In this document: piece after piece, positions 13,401 to 20,396 of the stretch
How positions within the stretch are numbered: the first letter of the stretch is position 1
How the letters are laid out: every line of letters begins with the position of its first letter
Assembly (NCBI RefSeq): GCF_016862115.1
Contig: NZ_BOMI01000131.1
Span: 1 to 35,101 of the forward strand
DNA: 35,101 bases
Source of the DNA: Paractinoplanes deccanensis
GTDB taxonomy: Bacteria; Actinomycetota; Actinomycetes; Mycobacteriales; Micromonosporaceae
Reading direction: 5' to 3'
Program-made: the position numbers and the translations under genes
The notes under the pieces: generated by a model
Told to the model about the DNA's origin: nothing
What the model saw: only the letters and a program-made list of their open reading frames with translations
Database searches by the model: none

Positions 13401-14684
13401 TCACACCGTAGCGCGGTTGGCGGCTGCCGCGGACCAGGCCTCGTCGGCGGCTTTTTTGAAGGCCATGCCGTCCTTGCCGTCGTAGCGGAGGAAACGGGGC
13501 AAAGCCAGCGCGAGGGCCGCCGTGCCGGCCACGCAGAGGACGCCACCGACCCAGATGGAGCCGGTCACGCCGAGGCGGGTGCGGGCCATGGCGCCCGAGC
13601 GGAGCTGGCCCAGGAGGGGGCCCGTGGTGTAGCTCAGCATCTCGATGCCGGCCAGGCGGCCGCGCAGGTGGTCGGGGATGGTCTGGCTCCAGATGATCGA
13701 GCGGAAGATGCCGGAGACCATGTCGGCGGCGCCGGCGAAGGCCAGGCAGAGCAGGGTCAGCCAGAGGGTGTTCGACAGGCCGACGCCGATGATGCCGGCG
13801 CCCCAGAGGGCCGCGGCGATGATGACCATCAGGCCGTGGCGGTGGACGCGGCCCGTCCAGCCGCTGCCGAGCGTGGCCAGCAGGGAGCCGACGGCGGGGG
13901 CGGCGTAGAGCAGGCCCAGCACTCTGGGGCCGCCCAGCTGGGTGGCGAGGAACGGGTAGAGGGCCTGCGGCATGCCGAAGAACATGGCGTTGATGTCGAC
14001 CAGGTACGTGCCCAGCAGCTCGGGACGCGACCGGGCGTAGCGCAGGCCGGTGACCACCGCGCGCAGCGACGGGCGGTCCGCGTCGGGCGGCGGGGGCACG
14101 GCGCGCACCAGCGTGAGGCATGTCAGCGACACGGCGAAGGTGAGCAGGTCGAAGGCGTACACCCAGGCGAGGTCCACCGAGGCGATCAGGATGCCGGCGA
14201 GGGCCGGGCCGCCGAGCTGGGCTATCTGCATGCCGAGCGACTGGAGCGCCATGGTGGCGGGCAGTTCCTCGGGGCGCACGAGGCGGGGAACCATCGCTTC
14301 GAGGGCCGGGCGCTGGAGGCCGTCGACGGTGGCGGTGAGCGCCGCGACCACGTACAGCAGCCAGAGGTGTGGTGTCGAGGACAGGGCGTTGACCAGCAGG
14401 ACCGCGGTGAGCGCGGCCAGGGCGAACTCGCCGCCGCGCACGAGAAGGCGCCGGTCCAGATAGTCGGCGAGCGCGCCGCCGACGAACGCCATGACCAGCA
14501 GGGGCACCAGCTCGCAGACGCCGAGCAGGCCCACCATGAGCGGGTCGTTCGTCAGGTGGGCGACCTGGAACGGGATCGTGACGTACGTGATGAACGACCC
14601 GAAACCGGAGATCGAGCCGCCCGCGAAGACGAACCGGTAGTCGCGCGAGGTGTGGAGCGGGGTGAGGTCGAGGCCAAGGCGCAC
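13401..14684 (-). CDS. MFS transporter (EntS/MFS_3-like exporter)
   Basis: 427 residues from GTG 14684. Twelve hydrophobic segments are visible. The opening SRDYRFVFAGGSISGFGSFITYVTIPFQV and GGALADYLDRRLLVRGGE (loop 2-3 motif with the conserved Asp/Arg) are typical of drug- or siderophore-exporter MFS proteins. A second conserved region reads SGIFRSIIWSQTIPDHLRGRLAGIEM. It lies 37 bp behind the Nudix gene and 40 bp ahead of the XRE regulator, all leftward, so co-transcription with both is likely. Substrate unknown. Confidence 0.92.
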   Translation of the reverse strand: MRLGLDLTPLHTSRDYRFVFAGGSISGFGSFITYVTIPFQVAHLTNDPLMVGLLGVCELVPLLVMAFVGGALADYLDRRLLVRGGEFALAALTAVLLVNALSSTPHLWLLYVVAALTATVDGLQRPALEAMVPRLVRPEELPATMALQSLGMQIAQLGGPALAGILIASVDLAWVYAFDLLTFAVSLTCLTLVRAVPPPPDADRPSLRAVVTGLRYARSRPELLGTYLVDINAMFFGMPQALYPFLATQLGGPRVLGLLYAAPAVGSLLATLGSGWTGRVHRHGLMVIIAAALWGAGIIGVGLSNTLWLTLLCLAFAGAADMVSGIFRSIIWSQTIPDHLRGRLAGIEMLSYTTGPLLGQLRSGAMARTRLGVTGSIWVGGVLCVAGTAALALALPRFLRYDGKDGMAFKKAADEAWSAAAANRATV

Positions 14685-14721
14685 TCGCCGGATCGTGCAC
14701 CACGCGCCGGGAAAAGGCGAC

Positions 14722-15210
14722 CTATTTCAGGACGAGGCGGCCCGTGGCCTGGAACGACGCGAGGTCGGCGAGGGTCTCCTCGATCACGAAGGACTTCGGG
14801 CCGGGCAGCGCGTCGAGCGGGAAGAAGCCGGCGTCGACCGACTCCTCGGTCTCGCGCAGCAGCTCGCCCTCCCAGGTGTCGATCTTGAAAGACATCAGGA
14901 TCTGCTGGTACGTGTGCCCGTAGTCGTTCGTGTACGTGTACGCGGTGTAGAACGCGAACGGCGTGAGCGAGGTGGCCCGCAGCCCCGTCTCCTCCCAGAC
15001 CTCGCGGACCGCGCACTCCTCCATGCTCTCGCCGAGCTCCATCGCGCCGGCCGGGATCGCCCAGCGGTGGTTGTCGGACCGCTGGATGAGCAGCAGCCTG
15101 TTCTGATCGTCGAGGATCACGCCGCGCGCGCCGACGAAGAGGATCGTGTCGGTGTCGCCGACGCTCGCGCGTACTTTGCCCAGGTAAGACTCAGACCACG
15201 TCAATGCCAC
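14722..15210 (-). CDS. NUDIX hydrolase
   Basis: 162 residues from GTG 15210. TAAAGT (15217-15222, minus) ends 6 nt upstream, so the gene may have its own leaderless promoter even though ku ends 13 bp before it. The Nudix box is complete: G-x5-E-x7-REVWEETGL within GAMELGESMEECAVREVWEETGL's span, read as PAGAMELGE then REVWEETGL. This motif binds Mg and hydrolyses nucleoside diphosphates linked to a group X. Next to ku, a nucleotide-pool role in repair is possible, but the substrate is not deducible. Confidence 0.93.
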   Translation of the reverse strand: MALTWSESYLGKVRASVGDTDTILFVGARGVILDDQNRLLLIQRSDNHRWAIPAGAMELGESMEECAVREVWEETGLRATSLTPFAFYTAYTYTNDYGHTYQQILMSFKIDTWEGELLRETEESVDAGFFPLDALPGPKSFVIEETLADLASFQATGRLVLK

Positions 15211-15223
15211 GGGCCAACTTTAA

Positions 15224-16117
15224 TCACGCGGACTTCTTCGCCGCCTTCTTCACGGGCGTGGCCTTCTTCGCCGCCGTGGTTTTCTTGGCCGCGGCCTTCT
15301 TCGCCACCGCCTTTTTCGCCGGCGGTGCCGCAGCCTCGCCCCGGGCGGCCTTGGCGCGCTCGACCGACGCCTTGAGCGCGGCCATCAGGTCGACCGCGGC
15401 GGCCGGCGCCTCCTCGGCCTCCTCCGGCTGCACCACCTCGCGGCCCTCGACCTTGGCGTCGATGACCTCCTGGAGCGCGGCGCGATAGTTGTCGGTGAAC
15501 TCCTCCGGCTTGAAGCTGCCGGCCATCGAGTCGATCAGCGACGAGGCCATCGCCAGCTCGGCCGGGCGGGTCTCGATGTCCTCGTCGAGGAAGCCGAAGT
15601 CGGGGGTGCGCACCTCGTCGGGCCAGAGCATCGTGTTGAGCACCAGCACACCCTCGTGCACCCGCAGCGTGGCCAGCTGCTCCCGCTGCCGCAGCGCGAT
15701 CTTGACGATCGCCACCCGGTCGGCGTCCTGGAGGGCGTCGCGCAGCAGCACGTACGGCTTGGCGGCCTGCCCCTCCGGCTCCAGGTAGTAGGTCTTGGCG
15801 AACAGGATCGGGTCGATCTGCTCGGCGGGCACGAACTCCAGCACGTCGATCGCCCGGGACGTGGTCAGCGGCAGGTCGGCGAAGTCCTCGTCGGTCAGGA
15901 TGACCATCTCGCCGCCGCCGATGTCGTACCCCTTGGCGATGTCGTCGTAGCTGACCACCTCGCCGTCGATCGAGCAGGTGCGCTGGTATTTGATGCGGCC
16001 GCCGTCGGTGCGGTGCACCTGGTGGAAGCGGATGTCCTTCTCCTCGGTCGCCGAGTAGAGCTTGACGGCGATGGACACCAGCCCGAAGGAGACGGCGCCC
16101 TTCCAGATCGCTCGCAT
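15224..16117 (-). CDS. ku: Non-homologous end-joining protein Ku
   Basis: 297 residues from ATG 16117, with GGGAGG just upstream; an ATG four codons earlier is less well placed. The bacterial Ku core is clear: MRAIWKGAVSFGLVSIAVKLYSAT, IRFHQVHRTDGGRIKYQRTC, TYYLEPEGQAAKPYVLLRDAL, TLRVHEGVLVLNTMLWPDEV. Ku dimers encircle broken DNA ends and recruit LigD. The C-terminus from about 262 is a Lys/Ala-rich, histone-H1-like tail of repeated AKKA units, known in some actinobacterial Ku proteins to add DNA binding. It is divergent from the LigD ligase gene across 42 bp. Confidence 0.97.
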   Translation of the reverse strand: MRAIWKGAVSFGLVSIAVKLYSATEEKDIRFHQVHRTDGGRIKYQRTCSIDGEVVSYDDIAKGYDIGGGEMVILTDEDFADLPLTTSRAIDVLEFVPAEQIDPILFAKTYYLEPEGQAAKPYVLLRDALQDADRVAIVKIALRQREQLATLRVHEGVLVLNTMLWPDEVRTPDFGFLDEDIETRPAELAMASSLIDSMAGSFKPEEFTDNYRAALQEVIDAKVEGREVVQPEEAEEAPAAAVDLMAALKASVERAKAARGEAAAPPAKKAVAKKAAAKKTTAAKKATPVKKAAKKSA

Positions 16118-16159
16118 GACGCCTCCCATACCCCCGCGTGAGAAGAACCCCTGATCAGA

Positions 16160-17164
16160 ATGGCATTAGTGAGACGCCTGCGTAAGGTGTTCGATCCTGC
16201 CTATGGTGATCGGGTGCCCGGTGCGCCGCTGTCTCCCATGCTCGCCACCGCCGGCGCGCTGCCGGCCGGGCCGGAGTGGAGCTACGAGTTCAAGTGGGAC
16301 GGGGTCCGCGTACTCGCGCTCTTCACCGGCGGTCCACCCGACCTGTTCGCGCGATCCGGTGCCGTGGTCACCGCCGCCTACCCGGAGCTCGCCGGCCTGC
16401 ACCTGCCCGACGGCACGCTGCTCGACGGCGAGATGGTGGTGCTCGACGCGAAGGGCCGCCCGTCGTTCACGGCGCTGGCCGAGCGCATGCACGTCCGCGA
16501 CCGCACCAAGGCGGCCCGGCTGGCGGCGACCGTGCCCATCACGTACATGATCTTTGATCTGCTCTATTACGACGGCATGGACTACACCGGCCTGCCCTAC
16601 CTCGCCCGGCGGGAGAAGCTCGAAGAGCTCGGGCTGTCCGGGCCGCGCTGGATGGTGCCGCCCGCCTTCGGCGACGGGCCGGCGACCGAGGCCGCCGCCC
16701 GCGAGAACAGCCTGGAAGGCGTGGTTGCCAAGCGCACCGACTCGGTCTACCTGCCCGGCACCCGCTCACCCGACTGGATCAAGGTCAAGTTCGACCGGAC
16801 CGGCGACTACGTGATCGGCGGCTGGCGCGCCGGCGCCCGCAAACTCGGCGGCCTGCTGGTCGGCGTGCCCACCCCGGACGGGCTGGCCTTCCGCGGCCGG
16901 GTGGGCGGCGGCATCGGGGCGGTGGCCGAGAAAGAGCTGCTGTCGAGGCTCGAGCCGCTGGCCGTACGCGAATCGCCCTTCGCGCACGCGGCGGTGCCCC
17001 GCGAGGATTCGCGAGGAGCCCACTGGGTACGACCGGAGCTGGTGGTCGAGGTCCGCTACGGCAACCGCACGCCGGACGGGCGCTTGCGCTTCCCCCGGTT
17101 CCTGCGGTTGCGTGACGACAAGACACCGCAGGAGTGCGCGGAGGAGGACGAGGATGGCCGGTGA
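16160..17164 (+). CDS. ligD: ATP-dependent DNA ligase, LigD ligase domain as separate protein
   Basis: 334 residues from ATG 16160; GTG 16214 is an alternative. The adenylation motif is EFKWDGVR (43-50) with Lys45 as AMP acceptor. Further ligase motifs are LDGEMVVLD (motif III region), LEGVVAKR (motif IV) and DWIKVK (motif V), followed by an OB-fold domain ending VEVRYGNRTPDGRLRFPRFLRLRDDK. It seals breaks held by Ku. There is no phosphoesterase domain, and the polymerase is a separate downstream gene overlapping by 11 bp. This split arrangement is common in streptomycetes and relatives. Confidence 0.95.
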   Translation: MALVRRLRKVFDPAYGDRVPGAPLSPMLATAGALPAGPEWSYEFKWDGVRVLALFTGGPPDLFARSGAVVTAAYPELAGLHLPDGTLLDGEMVVLDAKGRPSFTALAERMHVRDRTKAARLAATVPITYMIFDLLYYDGMDYTGLPYLARREKLEELGLSGPRWMVPPAFGDGPATEAAARENSLEGVVAKRTDSVYLPGTRSPDWIKVKFDRTGDYVIGGWRAGARKLGGLLVGVPTPDGLAFRGRVGGGIGAVAEKELLSRLEPLAVRESPFAHAAVPREDSRGAHWVRPELVVEVRYGNRTPDGRLRFPRFLRLRDDKTPQECAEEDEDGR

Positions 17165-18065
17165 GCGGTTCCCGGTCTCGATCGACGGCCGCGACCTGGA
17201 GCTGTCCAACCTCGACAAGGTGATGTACCCGGCGGCCGGCTTCACCAAGGGCGAGGTCATCGACTACTACACGCGGATCGCCCCGGTCATGCTGCCGCAC
17301 CTGGCCGGTCGCGCGGTCACCCGCATCCGCTACCCCAACGGCGTCGAAGGAGCCCACTTCTTCGAGAAGAACAAGCCGGGGGGTACGCCGGAATGGGTGC
17401 GTCTGGAGACGCTGCCGGTGCCCGGCTCGACGAAGAGCCGCGAGACGATCGACTTCGTCGTGGTGGACGAGCTGGCGACCCTGGTGTGGCTGGCCAACCT
17501 GGCGGCGCTCGAACTGCACACACCCCAGTGGCGCATCGGCGAGAATCCCGACCTGCTGGTGGTCGACCTGGACCCGGGAGCGCCGGCGGCGCTGCGCGAA
17601 TGCTGCGCGGTGGCGGTGCTGATGCGCGACCGGCTCGCCGACGACGGCGTACGGGCGTACCCGAAGACGTCCGGGAAGAAGGGCATGCAGTTGTGCTGCC
17701 CGATCTCGGGGACGCAGGACTCCGAAGTGGTGTCGGCCTACGCCAAGAAGGTCGCGGAGGAGCTGGCGGCGATGGTCCCCGGCTCGATCACCGCCAAGAT
17801 GGCGAAGGCGATCCGCCCCGGCAAGGTCTTCATCGACTGGAGCCAGAACGCGGCGGCGAAGACCACGGTGACGCCGTATTCGCTGCGGGCCCGCGAGGAG
17901 CCGACGGCCTCGACCCCGCTGACCTGGGACGAGGTCGAGGCGATCGCGACGGGGGACGAGGAGGCGCGGCAGTATCGGGCCGAGGAGGTTCTGGAGCGGG
18001 TCGAGGAGCACGGGGATCTGCTCGAGGACTTGCTGGAGGAAGGGCCCGTGCTGCCGGCCGCGTGA
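17154..18065 (+). CDS. ligD: LigD polymerase domain (AEP primase-polymerase) as separate protein
   Basis: 303 residues from ATG 17154, inside the end of the ligase gene, so translation is coupled. It matches LigD polymerase domains: LSNLDKVMYPAAGFTKGEVIDYYTRIAPVMLPHL, TLVWLANLAALELHTPQWR, catalytic metal pair DLD (138-140), SGKKGMQL (173-180) and FIDWSQN (third acidic residue). It adds ribo- or deoxyribonucleotides at break ends before ligation. The C-terminus is a Glu-rich helix. A hairpin at 18107-18151 probably ends the operon. Confidence 0.95.
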   Translation: MAGERFPVSIDGRDLELSNLDKVMYPAAGFTKGEVIDYYTRIAPVMLPHLAGRAVTRIRYPNGVEGAHFFEKNKPGGTPEWVRLETLPVPGSTKSRETIDFVVVDELATLVWLANLAALELHTPQWRIGENPDLLVVDLDPGAPAALRECCAVAVLMRDRLADDGVRAYPKTSGKKGMQLCCPISGTQDSEVVSAYAKKVAEELAAMVPGSITAKMAKAIRPGKVFIDWSQNAAAKTTVTPYSLRAREEPTASTPLTWDEVEAIATGDEEARQYRAEEVLERVEEHGDLLEDLLEEGPVLPAA

Positions 18066-18106
18066 TTGGAACGTGGTAGCGCACCGTGCTTCGTCACGGC
18101 ATAGTC

Positions 18107-18151
18107 AGGCCTCGAATCTCACCAGCCGGGTCGGGCTTACATTCGAGGTCT
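18107..18151 (+). terminator. Hairpin downstream of the LigD operon
   Basis: CCTCGAAT (18110-18117) pairs with ATTCGAGG (18141-18148). In RNA the stem extends by AGG/UCU with one G-U pair. The loop holds GCCGGGTCGGGC. It begins 41 bp after the LigD polymerase stop; a smaller CCGTG/CACGG hairpin precedes it (18084-18099). The long loop makes it less certain as a terminator. Confidence 0.45.
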
Positions 18152-18237
18152 TGAGAACCATCCGGTAGAGATCACTTACGCGCGTATGACGGCAGCCACC
18201 GCCGACTGGATCATCACGTCGTCAAGCGGCTCGGGAC

Positions 18238-18579
18238 ATGTTCTCTCTTGGGCTCTACTCATACGAGTTGATCGCCTGCTCGGCCTCATGGTCCATCACA
18301 GCTGTTGAGGCTGCTCTCAAGCTCCGGCTCGATGCCGGGTCCAAGCCGTTCCAATGGCTGATCGAGCTCGCCATCGAAAAAGGCATGGTCAGCGCTTACC
18401 TCGGGGACATCCTCGACGCCGGCAGGCAGATCCGGAACCGGTTCGTCCACGAGGGCCGTCAGCCGATCTGGACTCTCGGCATGGCCAGCTCGGTCATCGG
18501 GAGTTCCTTCAAGATCGTGGCCGAGCTCTACCCCTCGCCGGAGTCCGACGGCCGGCTATCTCAACCTCGGTCGACCTGA
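18238..18579 (+). CDS. HEPN-like small protein, possibly 5'-truncated
   Basis: 113 residues from ATG 18238. The body is helical: SLGLYSYELIACSASWSITAVEAALKLRL, then FQWLIELAIEKGM, then DAGRQIRNRFVHEGRQ. The RNRFVH motif (R66-x4-H71) after a helix is the hallmark of HEPN domains, which act as RNases or structural partners in abortive-infection and toxin-antitoxin systems. The open frame continues upstream of the ATG (to a TGA at 18187) with plausible family residues (QAARD), and the ribosome site is poor. The true N-terminus may therefore be lost or use another start. No nucleotidyltransferase (MNT) partner adjoins it. Confidence 0.5.
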   Translation: MFSLGLYSYELIACSASWSITAVEAALKLRLDAGSKPFQWLIELAIEKGMVSAYLGDILDAGRQIRNRFVHEGRQPIWTLGMASSVIGSSFKIVAELYPSPESDGRLSQPRST

Positions 18580-18619
18580 CACACCGTGCTACCGCGGGCC
18601 GCTGGAGGCGTGGGCAGTC

Positions 18620-18958
18620 ATGGGCGATGGCGATCCGCCGATTCGGCTGCCGCGCTCCGCCGACCTGGCCGCGTTCCGAGAGGGAGGGGAACCCTGCCGC
18701 GCTGCGGTGGGCCGAGCTCGATCTGATCGGGCGTGCGGCGGCCGTGGTCGATCCGGCGCTTCGGCATCCGGGGCCGGTGCTGGCGCTTGCGGGGCGGTTC
18801 GTCGTTCTCGGGGCGGGCGATGACGATGACCTGGACGCGATCACGCCGATGATGGACGCGGCGGTGACTTTTCGTTCGCGGCCTGGGAGAAGCTGCTGGC
18901 CGCCGCGGAGGCCACGCTGGCGGCGGGGAGACTGCCCGAGCCGATCGCGCTGGAGTGA
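18620..18958 (+). pseudogene. Broken ORF with two compensating frameshifts
   Basis: From ATG 18620 the frame gives DPPIRLPRSADLAAFRE and then degenerates. At about 18680-18690 a coherent protein continues in another frame (EGNPAALRWAELDLIGRAAAV, VLALAGRFVVLGAGDDDDLDAI, PMMDAA). Near 18860-18872 coherence returns to the first frame (GGDFSFAAWEKLLAAAEATLAAGRLPEPIALE, stop at 18956-18958). Joined, these make a plausible acidic, helical protein of about 112 residues. I recognise no family. Either the gene is decaying or the assembly has two indels. Confidence 0.5.
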
Positions 18959-18970
18959 GGGCGGTGGACC

Positions 18971-18989
18971 TACCTTGCGTCGCAAGGTA
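18971..18989. promoter_or_regulatory. PadR operator TACCTTGCG-T-CGCAAGGTA
   Basis: Perfect 9-bp arms around a single central base, immediately upstream of the PadR start at 19001. Sites of the form TACCTTGC...GCAAGGTA are known for PadR-family regulators. TACCGT (18988-18993), 7 nt before the ATG, is the likely -10 and overlaps the operator's right end, so bound PadR would block its own leaderless promoter. Confidence 0.8.
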
Positions 18990-19000
18990 CCGTGTGGCGC

Positions 19001-19336
19001 ATGGGAGAGTTGTCGACCGGGCTGCGGCGGGGGACGCTCGAGTTCTGTGTGCTGGCGATGGTCGAGGTCGAGGACCGCTACGGCAACGAGATCGTGCGCC
19101 GGCTTGGCGACGAGCCCAACCTGGCGGCCGGCGAGGGCACGATCTATCCGCTGCTGTCGCGCCTGCGCCGGTCGGGGTGGCTGGAGAGCAAGTGGGTCGA
19201 GTCGCCCTCGGGGCCGCCCCGGCGCTACTACGGGCTGACCGCGGCCGGGCGTTCGGCGCTGGAGCACTTCCGCAGCGAATGGGTTTCCTTTCGACAGACC
19301 GTGGACCGACTCGTGGGGACCGGTGAGACCGCATGA
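19001..19336 (+). CDS. PadR-family transcriptional regulator
   Basis: 111 residues from ATG 19001; GTG 18992 in frame is less likely because of the -10 position. The winged-helix pattern is clear: LRRGTLEFCVLAMVE, YGNEIVRRLGDE, GEGTIYPLLSRLRRSGWLES and PRRYYGLTAAGRSAL. Its stop overlaps the ATG of the next gene (ATGA). PadR regulators paired with HAAS/DUF1700-type membrane proteins form a common small signalling unit. The operator just upstream indicates autoregulation. Confidence 0.95.
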   Translation: MGELSTGLRRGTLEFCVLAMVEVEDRYGNEIVRRLGDEPNLAAGEGTIYPLLSRLRRSGWLESKWVESPSGPPRRYYGLTAAGRSALEHFRSEWVSFRQTVDRLVGTGETA

Positions 19337-19737
19337 AGACCAGCAAAACCGACGTCGTCGCCGAATACCTTCGCGAGGTTGATCAGCGGCTGGCCGGGCT
19401 GCCCGTGCTCCAGCGCCGGGAGCTGCTCGCCGATCTGGCCGCGCACATCGCCGCCGAGCGCGAGGAGCGCAACCTCAGCGCCGAGGGCGAGGTGATCGAG
19501 GTTCTCGAGCGGCTGGGCAGCCCCGAGGCGATCGCCGCCGCCGCGCACGAGGAGGCCGGCACGCGGCCGGCACCGCCCGCGAGGACGACCAACTGGGTCC
19601 TCATCGGCCTGGTCGCGGCCGGGGCGCTGGTGGTCCTCTTCGTGCTGTGCGGGTTGGTCTTCTTCGCGCAGGGGAGCAGCAGCGACGACGCGCCGGCGCC
19701 GCAGCGCACGGCCCCGGTGCCCACGATCACCGGCTGA
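19333..19737 (+). CDS. HAAS-domain (DUF1700-like) single-pass membrane protein
   Basis: 134 residues from ATG 19333, overlapping the PadR stop by 4 bp. The N-terminal 75 residues match the HAAS pattern: VAEYLREVDQRLAGLPVLQRRELLADLAAHIAAE, then EVLERLGSPEAIAAAA. One transmembrane helix follows (about 88-112), then a short Ser/Asp/Pro-rich tail. HAAS proteins accompany PadR regulators and are thought to sense or relay envelope state. It converges with the next gene, their stop ends overlapping by 11 bp. Confidence 0.88.
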   Translation: MKTSKTDVVAEYLREVDQRLAGLPVLQRRELLADLAAHIAAEREERNLSAEGEVIEVLERLGSPEAIAAAAHEEAGTRPAPPARTTNWVLIGLVAAGALVVLFVLCGLVFFAQGSSSDDAPAPQRTAPVPTITG

Positions 19738-20359
19738 GTCGCAGGCGCTCGGACAGCCCGGCCGCACCCTCACCGGACAGCGACGGCAACGCCACCTGAC
19801 GGCCCGTGGCGACCAGCAGGAGCGCGGCCATCGGGCCGTGCACCTCGGGGCCGTCGCCGTGCGCCCAGTCGATGTCGGTGGCCGTCAGCCGGAAGCCCGT
19901 CAGCACGCGGGTCGACGGCAACGGGGGTGGCCAGCGCATCGTGAGCACCCGGGTGGTCGCGGCCGCCGCCGCGGCCGGGGGCATGTCGTGCCGGCGGCCC
20001 AGCGGCAGGGCGATGTCCTGGGTGTGGACGAGCACGTCGATCAGGGTCTCGAGCTTGGTGACGCCGATCGAGTGGCGGTGCCGCGGCGCCGTCTCGCGGA
20101 TCTCGGCGACGATCTGGGCGGGCGACCGGGCGGCGGCCCGGCGGCGCGCCGCCTCGCGGGTGGTGCGGGCCATGCTGCCCTGCCAGGCCCGCATCACGCC
20201 GACCGCGTCGGCGATGCCCAGCTGCTGCATCGTCATGTGCGCGGCCACGTCGTGGACGGTCCAGCTCGCGCACAGCGAGGGGCGGCTCCACTCCTCGGGC
20301 GACAAGGAGTCGAGCAGGTCGGCGAGGGCGAGCCGCTCCGCGACGATGACGTCCCACAC
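19727..20359 (-). CDS. Maleylpyruvate isomerase-family mycothiol-dependent enzyme (DinB-like)
   Basis: 210 residues from GTG 20359. TATCTT (20367-20372, minus) ends 7 nt before this GTG, which favours it over an in-frame TTG at 20368. The N-terminal mycothiol maleylpyruvate isomerase domain is recognisable: AERLALADLLDSLSPEEWSRPSLCASWTVHDVAAHM, with His in the expected metal position, and ETLIDVLVHTQDIALPLGR supplying the second Glu/His set. Such enzymes use mycothiol as cofactor or are detoxifying S-transferases. The C-terminal part (DIDWAHGDGPEVHGPMAALLL) fits the SCP2-like companion segment. Confidence 0.85.
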   Translation of the reverse strand: MWDVIVAERLALADLLDSLSPEEWSRPSLCASWTVHDVAAHMTMQQLGIADAVGVMRAWQGSMARTTREAARRRAAARSPAQIVAEIRETAPRHRHSIGVTKLETLIDVLVHTQDIALPLGRRHDMPPAAAAAATTRVLTMRWPPPLPSTRVLTGFRLTATDIDWAHGDGPEVHGPMAALLLVATGRQVALPSLSGEGAAGLSERLRLSR

Positions 20360-20396
20360 GACGGTCAAGATACGACCGCCGTGTCCAAGAGCACTA

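Noticed and set aside
13107..14888. 593-codon rightward frame opposite the XRE and MFS genes
   Set aside because: Antisense shadow of two well-supported genes; Gln/Arg/Ala/Gly-rich with no motifs.
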